NCBI GenBank assembly: GCA_002386585.1
Contig: DGIZ01000061.1
Span: 997-11,642 of the forward strand
DNA length: 10,646 nt
Direction: 5' to 3'
Origin: Brevundimonas sp. UBA4609
Lineage (GTDB): Bacteria; Pseudomonadota; Alphaproteobacteria; Caulobacterales; Caulobacteraceae
Positions 6,131 through 10,646 of this stretch are shown here, one piece after another. Within the stretch, counting starts at the first letter, position 1. Each line of letters starts with the position of its first letter. A program made the translations under genes and the position numbers. The notes beneath the pieces are model-generated. The model was not told the origin of the DNA and searched no databases. It saw only the letters and a list, made by a program, of their open reading frames with translations.

Positions 6131-7786
6131 ATGGGTCGTTACGTATTCAAGCTGCCCGACGTGGGTGAAGGCACCGCCGAAGCCGAGCTCGTCGCCTGGC
6201 ACGTCAAGGTCGGCGATAGGGTCGCCGAGGATCAGATCGTCGCCGATGTCATGACCGACAAGGCCACGGTCGAACTGACCAGCCCGGTCGCGGGCGTCGT
6301 CACCGCCCTGCACGGCGAGCCCGGTCAGATGATGGCCGTGCGCGGCCCGCTGGCCGAGTTAGAGGTCGAGGGCGAAGGCAACGCCGCCGCCGAGGAACCC
6401 GCCGCCGCGCCTGTCGCCGCTGCCCCTGAGCCCGCTCCGGTCGCCGTCGAAGCGCCCAAGGCTGAAGCCGCTCCTGCCCCGGTCGCCGCCACCGGAGCCA
6501 ACCACGTCTTCAAACTGCCCGACGTGGGCGAAGGCACAGCCGAGGCCGAACTGGTCGGCTGGCACGTCAAGGTCGGCGATGCGGTTCAGGAAGACCAGAT
6601 CCTGGCCGAGGTCATGACCGACAAGGCGACGGTCGAACTGACCAGCCCCGTCTCCGGCGTCGTCGTCGCCCTGCACGGCGAAGCCGGTCAGCAGATCGCC
6701 GTCGGCGGCCCGCTGGTCAGCTTCAAGGTCGAGGGCAAGGGCAATGTCGCCGAAGCTCCGGCCGCTGCCGCGACGCCTGTCGCCAAGGCCGAGAAGACAG
6801 CGCCGGCTCTTGTCGCCGCACCAGCCGCCAAGCCTGCTGCTAAGGCTAAGACCAAGGCCGACGCCAAGCCCGTTCCGGCCCTGACCGGCCGCCAGCCGGG
6901 CGAGCGCCCGCTGGCTTCCCCCGCCGTGCGCAACCGCGCGCGCGATCTGGGGATCGACCTGGTCTTCGTGCCGGGCAGCGGGCCCGCAGGCCGCATCGAA
7001 CACGCCGACCTGGACGCCTTCGTCGCGCGCGGCGGCACGTTCGCCCCGGCCACGGCCTCGGGCGGCTCGCTCTACGCCAGAGCCGAGGGAACCAACGAAG
7101 TCCGCATCATCGGCCTTCGCCGCAAGATCGCGGAGAAGATGGCCGAGAGCGTCCGCCGCATCCCCCACATCACCTATGTCGAGGACATCGACATGACGGC
7201 GGTGGAAGAGCTGCGCGCCCACCTAAACGCCCAGAACAAGGGCACGGGGAAGGCCAAGCTGAACGTCCTGCCCTTCGTCGCCCGCGCCATCGTCGTGGCC
7301 CTGAAGGACCAGCCGAACATCAACGCCACCTATGACGACGAAGCGGGCGTGCTGACCCAGCACAACGCCGTTCATCTGGGCATCGCCGCCCAGACGCCGA
7401 ACGGCCTGATGGTCCCGGTCGTCCGCCACGCCGAGGCGCGCGACGCCTACGACACGGCCGAGGAGATCGCCCGCGTCTCGGGCGCCGCCAAGGACGGCAG
7501 CGCCAAGCGCGAGGAGCTTTCCGGCTCGACCATCACCATCACCTCACTGGGCACGCTCGGCGGCGTGGTGCACACGCCCATCATCAACCACCCCGAAGTC
7601 GCCATCGTCGGTCCGAACAAGATCGAGGAGCGCGTCGTGGTGAGAGGCGGCCAGATGGTCGTGCGCAAGATGATGAACCTGTCCTCCAGCTTCGATCACC
7701 GCATCGTCGACGGCCACGACGCGGCGGTCTTCGTGCAGAAGATCAAAAACCTGCTGGAGAACCCGGCCACGCTCTGGATGAGCTAA
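6131..7786 (+). CDS. bkdB: Dihydrolipoyl branched-chain acyltransferase E2, two lipoyl domains
   Basis: The core subunit of the complex, which takes the acyl group from E1 onto lipoyl-lysine, transfers it to CoA and hands the reduced lipoyl arm to E3. The 551 residues comprise lipoyl domain 1 (2-80, lipoyl K44 in VMTDKATVEL), an Ala/Pro linker (84-122), lipoyl domain 2 (125-201, K165 in the same motif), a second Ala/Lys-rich linker (205-250), the E1/E3-binding peripheral domain (about 260-300, LASPAVRNRARDLGID) and the catalytic domain (about 322-551). The last holds the catalytic FDHRIVDGHDAA (H523, D527). Bacterial branched-chain E2 proteins such as Pseudomonas BkdB have one lipoyl domain and about 420-430 residues, so this one carries a tandem duplication. 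GGGAGG (6117-6122) lies 8 nt before the ATG. Branched-chain specificity follows from the E1 genes; a 2-oxoglutarate or pyruvate E2 is less likely. Confidence 0.95.
   Translation: MGRYVFKLPDVGEGTAEAELVAWHVKVGDRVAEDQIVADVMTDKATVELTSPVAGVVTALHGEPGQMMAVRGPLAELEVEGEGNAAAEEPAAAPVAAAPEPAPVAVEAPKAEAAPAPVAATGANHVFKLPDVGEGTAEAELVGWHVKVGDAVQEDQILAEVMTDKATVELTSPVSGVVVALHGEAGQQIAVGGPLVSFKVEGKGNVAEAPAAAATPVAKAEKTAPALVAAPAAKPAAKAKTKADAKPVPALTGRQPGERPLASPAVRNRARDLGIDLVFVPGSGPAGRIEHADLDAFVARGGTFAPATASGGSLYARAEGTNEVRIIGLRRKIAEKMAESVRRIPHITYVEDIDMTAVEELRAHLNAQNKGTGKAKLNVLPFVARAIVVALKDQPNINATYDDEAGVLTQHNAVHLGIAAQTPNGLMVPVVRHAEARDAYDTAEEIARVSGAAKDGSAKREELSGSTITITSLGTLGGVVHTPIINHPEVAIVGPNKIEERVVVRGGQMVVRKMMNLSSSFDHRIVDGHDAAVFVQKIKNLLENPATLWMS
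6140..6733 (+). repeat. Tandem duplication of the lipoyl-domain coding sequence
   Basis: Two units about 363 bp apart inside bkdB encode nearly identical lipoyl domains, starting near 6143 and 6506. By my count 54 of 62 aligned residues match from VFKLPDVGEG onward. At DNA level identical blocks of up to about 20 bp remain, for example around both VMTDKATVEL motifs (6247-6286 and 6610-6649), with mostly third-position changes between them. Confidence 0.88.
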
Positions 7787-7803
7787 GAACCCAGCCTCTT
7801 CCT

Positions 7804-7834
7804 TCCGCTCATCCCCGCGGAGGCGGGGACCCAG
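7804..7834 (+). repeat. Left terminal inverted repeat of the GIY-YIG element
   Basis: Perfect inverted match, 31 of 31 bp, to 8152-8182. It starts 17 bp after the bkdB stop codon. The internal 18-bp imperfect palindrome (7812-7829) can fold by itself. In the mRNA the two ends could instead pair with each other. Confidence 0.9.
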
Positions 7835-7856
7835 GCTTTAGCTTCGGACCCCGCCC

Positions 7857-8144
7857 TTGGCCTTTTTCACCTACATCATGGCCAGCCGACGGAATGGGAC
7901 GCTCTACATGGGCTCGACGGACGACATCGGTCTGCGCGCCTGGCAGCACAAGGAAGGGGCGGGCTCCAAGTTCACCGCCCGCCATGCGGTCGAAAGACTG
8001 GTCTGGTTCGAGGCCCACGAAACCCGCGAGGCGGCGTTTCAACGGGAACGGCAGATCAAGAAATGGAACCGTCAGTGGAAGCTGCGGCTGATTGAAGACA
8101 TGAACCCCGGCTGGCGCGATCTCACCGAGACGTTGGGCGCCTAG
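7857..8144 (+). CDS. Small GIY-YIG nuclease-domain protein
   Basis: A 95-residue single-domain GIY-YIG nuclease of the short, stand-alone kind. The two motif strands are FFTYIMAS (3-10, Y6) and TLYMGS (15-20, Y17). R27 and H31 follow in GLRAWQHKEG, and the probable metal-binding glutamate is E64 in RERQIKKW (63-70). The C-terminal KLRLIEDMNPGWRDL (75-89) is typical of this subfamily. FTARHAVERLVWFE (39-52) has His43 where I would expect Tyr in many relatives. The TTG at 7857 is the only usable start that keeps the first motif, since an in-frame TAG lies at 7839-7841. No Shine-Dalgarno sequence precedes it, so translation may be weak or coupled. The gene sits inside terminal inverted repeats between bkdB and lpd and has no evident link to their metabolism. 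It may act on DNA, perhaps on its own repeats; that role is inference. Confidence 0.85.
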   Translation: MAFFTYIMASRRNGTLYMGSTDDIGLRAWQHKEGAGSKFTARHAVERLVWFEAHETREAAFQRERQIKKWNRQWKLRLIEDMNPGWRDLTETLGA

Positions 8145-8151
8145 CCGAAAA

Positions 8152-8182
8152 CTGGGTCCCCGCCTCCGCGGGGATGAGCGGA
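8152..8182 (-). repeat. Right terminal inverted repeat of the GIY-YIG element
   Basis: Perfect inverted match to 7804-7834. It begins 7 bp after the GIY-YIG stop codon and ends 7 bp before the lpd ATG, so its last bases form part of the lpd ribosome binding site. Confidence 0.9.
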
Positions 8183-8185
8183 GAG
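8180..8185 (+). promoter_or_regulatory. lpd ribosome binding site on the element boundary
   Basis: GGAGAG (8180-8185) has its first three bases in the terminal inverted repeat and the rest in flanking DNA. GGAG ends 6 nt before the ATG at 8190. This spacing favours ATG 8190 over the GTG at 8187. Confidence 0.6.
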
Positions 8186-8189
8186 TGTG

Positions 8190-9584
<1,395 letters not shown>

Positions 9585-9599
9585 GGGCGCTATGCTCGG

Positions 9600-9617
9600 G
9601 TCGCGGACCCTCGCGAC
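9600..9617 (+). other. Hairpin just after lpd
   Basis: GTCGCG and CGCGAC (6 bp, loop GACCCT) lie 15 nt after the lpd stop. No T-run follows. It may protect the mRNA end or be incidental. Confidence 0.4.
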
Positions 9618-9633
9618 TTGAGCGCAGTCGAAC

Positions 9634-9680
9634 AGGCCGCGGTCGTCGGCCCTTCGGGACCTCCCGACCCGACGCGGCCT
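9634..9680 (+). terminator. Candidate terminator-like hairpin after the bkd operon
   Basis: AGGCCGCG (9634-9641) pairs with CGCGGCCT (9673-9680). The stem continues through TCG/CGA and TCGG/CCGA with small bulges, and the loop contains a CCC-TTC-GGG mini-hairpin. It is the strongest structure behind lpd, but it lacks the downstream T-run of an intrinsic terminator. Repeat R3 starts 4 nt later. Confidence 0.4.
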
Positions 9681-9684
9681 GAGC

Positions 9685-9828
9685 CCTTCTCCCCTTGTGG
9701 GAGAAGGTGGCCCGTCAGGGCCGGATGAGGGGTCTCTCTGAAGCTGGATGAAGGCCGGGGATTTGAGGTCGCGCACCCCTCATCCGACCTCGCTCCGCTC
9801 GCCCACCTTCTCCCGCAAGGGGAGAAGG
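9685..9828. repeat. Palindromic repeat R3
   Basis: The outer ends 9685-9707 and 9806-9828 are inverted copies with one change (CTTGTGGG against CTTGCGGG in the same orientation). The left arm hairpin is GGCCC-GTCA-GGGCC (9709-9722). The GGATGAGGGG core is present in both arms. The right arm core reads GAGCGGAGCGAGGTCGG on the minus strand. Same family as R1 and R2 and of similar length. It lies downstream of the bkd operon and outside genes. Confidence 0.9.
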
Positions 9829-10485
9829 AACAGCTTTACCCGCCTCGGGGTGACCGGGCGGCGGAAGGGCTGGGCGGGGCGCCGGGGCTTCGCCCGGAGA
9901 GAATTGAGCAATACCGTTTCGACGAAGGCCGACGCCCCGCGCGAAGAGTTGGACATGAGCTCGGGGCAGGCGCCGTTGTTCGCGGCTACCCCCGGCGCCC
10001 ATGACGGGCAGGCCGCGCGACGACGCGGTCCTGGAACGGTCCGAGTAACCCCCTCGACCCTGGCCGGAGCCTCTCTGGCGGACGGGTCGAACGCCCCGTC
10101 GCTAGGCCCCGTCGGCTCCGCGTCCTGATGTCTGCGGCCTGTCGCGCTTGCGCGCGGCGTGAGGCCGCGGAACGGCGTTGGAGGCGTTCGCCTCGTTCCG
10201 CCGCCCGCAGGACATCCTGAACCGCCCGCCCGAACCGTCGCCGCCTTCCGCTGGGGTTCCCCTTGCCCGGCGCGCGCGATGGGAGGCCGACGGTCCGACA
10301 CGGACCCCGTTCTCTCCGCTCCCGCCGCCGCTTCGGTTCGCCGGCCGAGCGAGCCCTCCCCTGCGACGGGACGAGAGGCAGGATGCGGCAGGCGGGAGCT
10401 GGGGCGGGGAGATGAGGACGAGCGGGGCGCGGAGGCGGGAAATATCAGGCGCTGCGAAGCCTTGATGTGAAGGCGCGCGCCTTAT
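9829..10485. other. GC-rich stretch without a supported gene
   Basis: Every reading frame here is Arg/Pro/Gly/Ala-rich with no domain I recognise, and the long open frames on both strands are what very high GC content gives by chance. The best weak candidate starts at ATG 9955 (MSSGQAPLFAATPGA), behind a purine-rich GAAGAG. Its codon use degrades after about 20 codons, and a +1 shift would continue to a TAA near 10054; it could be a decayed gene start. Hairpins cluster at 10081-10199. I see no tRNA, RNase P RNA, tmRNA or SRP RNA signature on either strand. The stretch is bounded by repeats R3 and R4. Confidence 0.6.
10081..10199. other. Cluster of three hairpins
   Basis: Three stems occur in a row: GACGGG/CCCGTC (10081-10100), GCGGCCT/AGGCCGC (10134-10168) with GCGC-TT-GCGC inside, and GGAAC/GTTCC enclosing GAGGCG-TT-CGCCTC (10169-10199). 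They could be part of a structured RNA or worn-down palindromic repeats. The first looks superficially like a tRNA T-arm, but no tRNA can be completed around it. Confidence 0.35.
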
Positions 10486-10646
10486 CCTTCTCCCCTTGCG
10501 GGTGGAGGAAGCTCGCACTGCGAGCTGACGACGGGCGGCCGAGCGGAGCGAGGTCGGATGAGGGGTGGCGGGACGTTCGAAGCGGAGCCTCTCGTCAGAC
10601 GGCGGAGGGACCCCTCATCCGAGCTCTTCGGGCCCACCTTCTCCCA
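10486..10646. repeat. Divergent palindromic repeat R4 (cut by window end)
   Basis: It begins with the family end CCTTCTCCCCTTG and finishes in the other end, CCCACCTTCTCCCA, where the window stops. The left end is altered (GGGTGGAGG for GGGAGAAGG), and an extra perfect hairpin, AGCTCGC-ACT-GCGAGCT, lies at 10510-10526. The left core, GAGCGGAGCGAGGTCGG, matches the R3 right arm in inverted orientation. The right part matches the R1 right arm closely. This is a mosaic, somewhat longer copy. Confidence 0.8.

Larger units (their letters stand above)
7804..8182. mobile_element. GIY-YIG element with perfect 31-bp terminal inverted repeats
   Basis: Positions 7804-7834 and 8152-8182 are perfect 31-bp inverted copies. 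They bound a 379-bp unit containing one gene (7857-8144). Each end also contains a 7-bp hairpin (TCCCCGC-GGAG-GCGGGGA at 7812-7829 and its complement at 8157-8174), so each resembles a REP sequence and the pair resembles a REPIN. Without the unit, the bkdB-lpd gap would be about 24 bp, which fits an insertion into a compact operon. I see no target-site duplication and no transposase. Mobility is inferred from structure. Confidence 0.75.

Noticed and set aside
10081..10100. T-arm-like hairpin suggesting a tRNA or two-piece tmRNA
   Set aside because: The loop is 8 nt with TCGAACGC rather than TTCGAAT, no acceptor or anticodon arm can be drawn, and no tag-coding sequence is present.
9715..10301. 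Minus-strand open frames over R3 and the following stretch
   Set aside because: They consist largely of translated repeat sequence and Arg/Pro-rich low complexity, with no start signal or domain.

Overview
The window looks like chromosomal DNA from a high-GC alphaproteobacterium, probably Caulobacterales and perhaps Brevundimonas-like. The genus is my inference from protein style, GC-rich third codon positions and the repeat types; it is not proven. Both ends fall inside copies of the same palindromic repeat family, so this is probably a whole draft contig whose assembly broke at repeats.

Layout. (1) Positions 1-2910 hold the end of a ligase-associated DNA repair cluster: a 5'-truncated Lhr-type DEXH helicase (3-2000) and the phosphoesterase PdeM (2167-2910). 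Palindromic repeat R1 (1-142) is read in frame in the helicase. Repeat R2 (2014-2163) lies between the two genes and supplies the PdeM ribosome binding site. (2) On the minus strand follow a 57-residue DUF1328 membrane protein (2903-3076), whose stop overlaps that of pdeM, and an Lrp/AsnC regulator (3156-3644). (3) The regulator is divergent from a branched-chain 2-oxoacid dehydrogenase operon: bkdA1 (E1 alpha, 3793-5022), bkdA2 (E1 beta, 5026-6129), bkdB (E2, 6131-7786) and lpd (E3, 8190-9584). The gap between regulator and operon carries two overlapping AT-rich dyads, the likely operator. The E2 has two lipoyl domains rather than one. (4) Between E2 and E3 sits a 379-bp element (7804-8182) with perfect 31-bp terminal inverted repeats around a small GIY-YIG nuclease gene. 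(5) From 9585 to the end there is no gene I can support: two hairpins after lpd, repeat R3 (9685-9828), a GC-rich stretch with several hairpins, and a divergent, cut-off repeat R4 (10486-10646).

How the genes work together. The four bkd products make up one complex that oxidatively decarboxylates the 2-oxoacids of Val, Leu and Ile to branched-chain acyl-CoA, feeding catabolism and branched fatty acid synthesis. The Lrp-type protein is its likely regulator. Helicase and PdeM belong to a conserved repair group whose ATP-dependent ligase and exonuclease partners are probably upstream of the window.

Most unusual point. Two different palindromic repeat systems have entered operons and now touch translation signals or coding sequence. 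One of them, the GIY-YIG element, looks like a one-gene mobile unit with a nuclease in place of a transposase.
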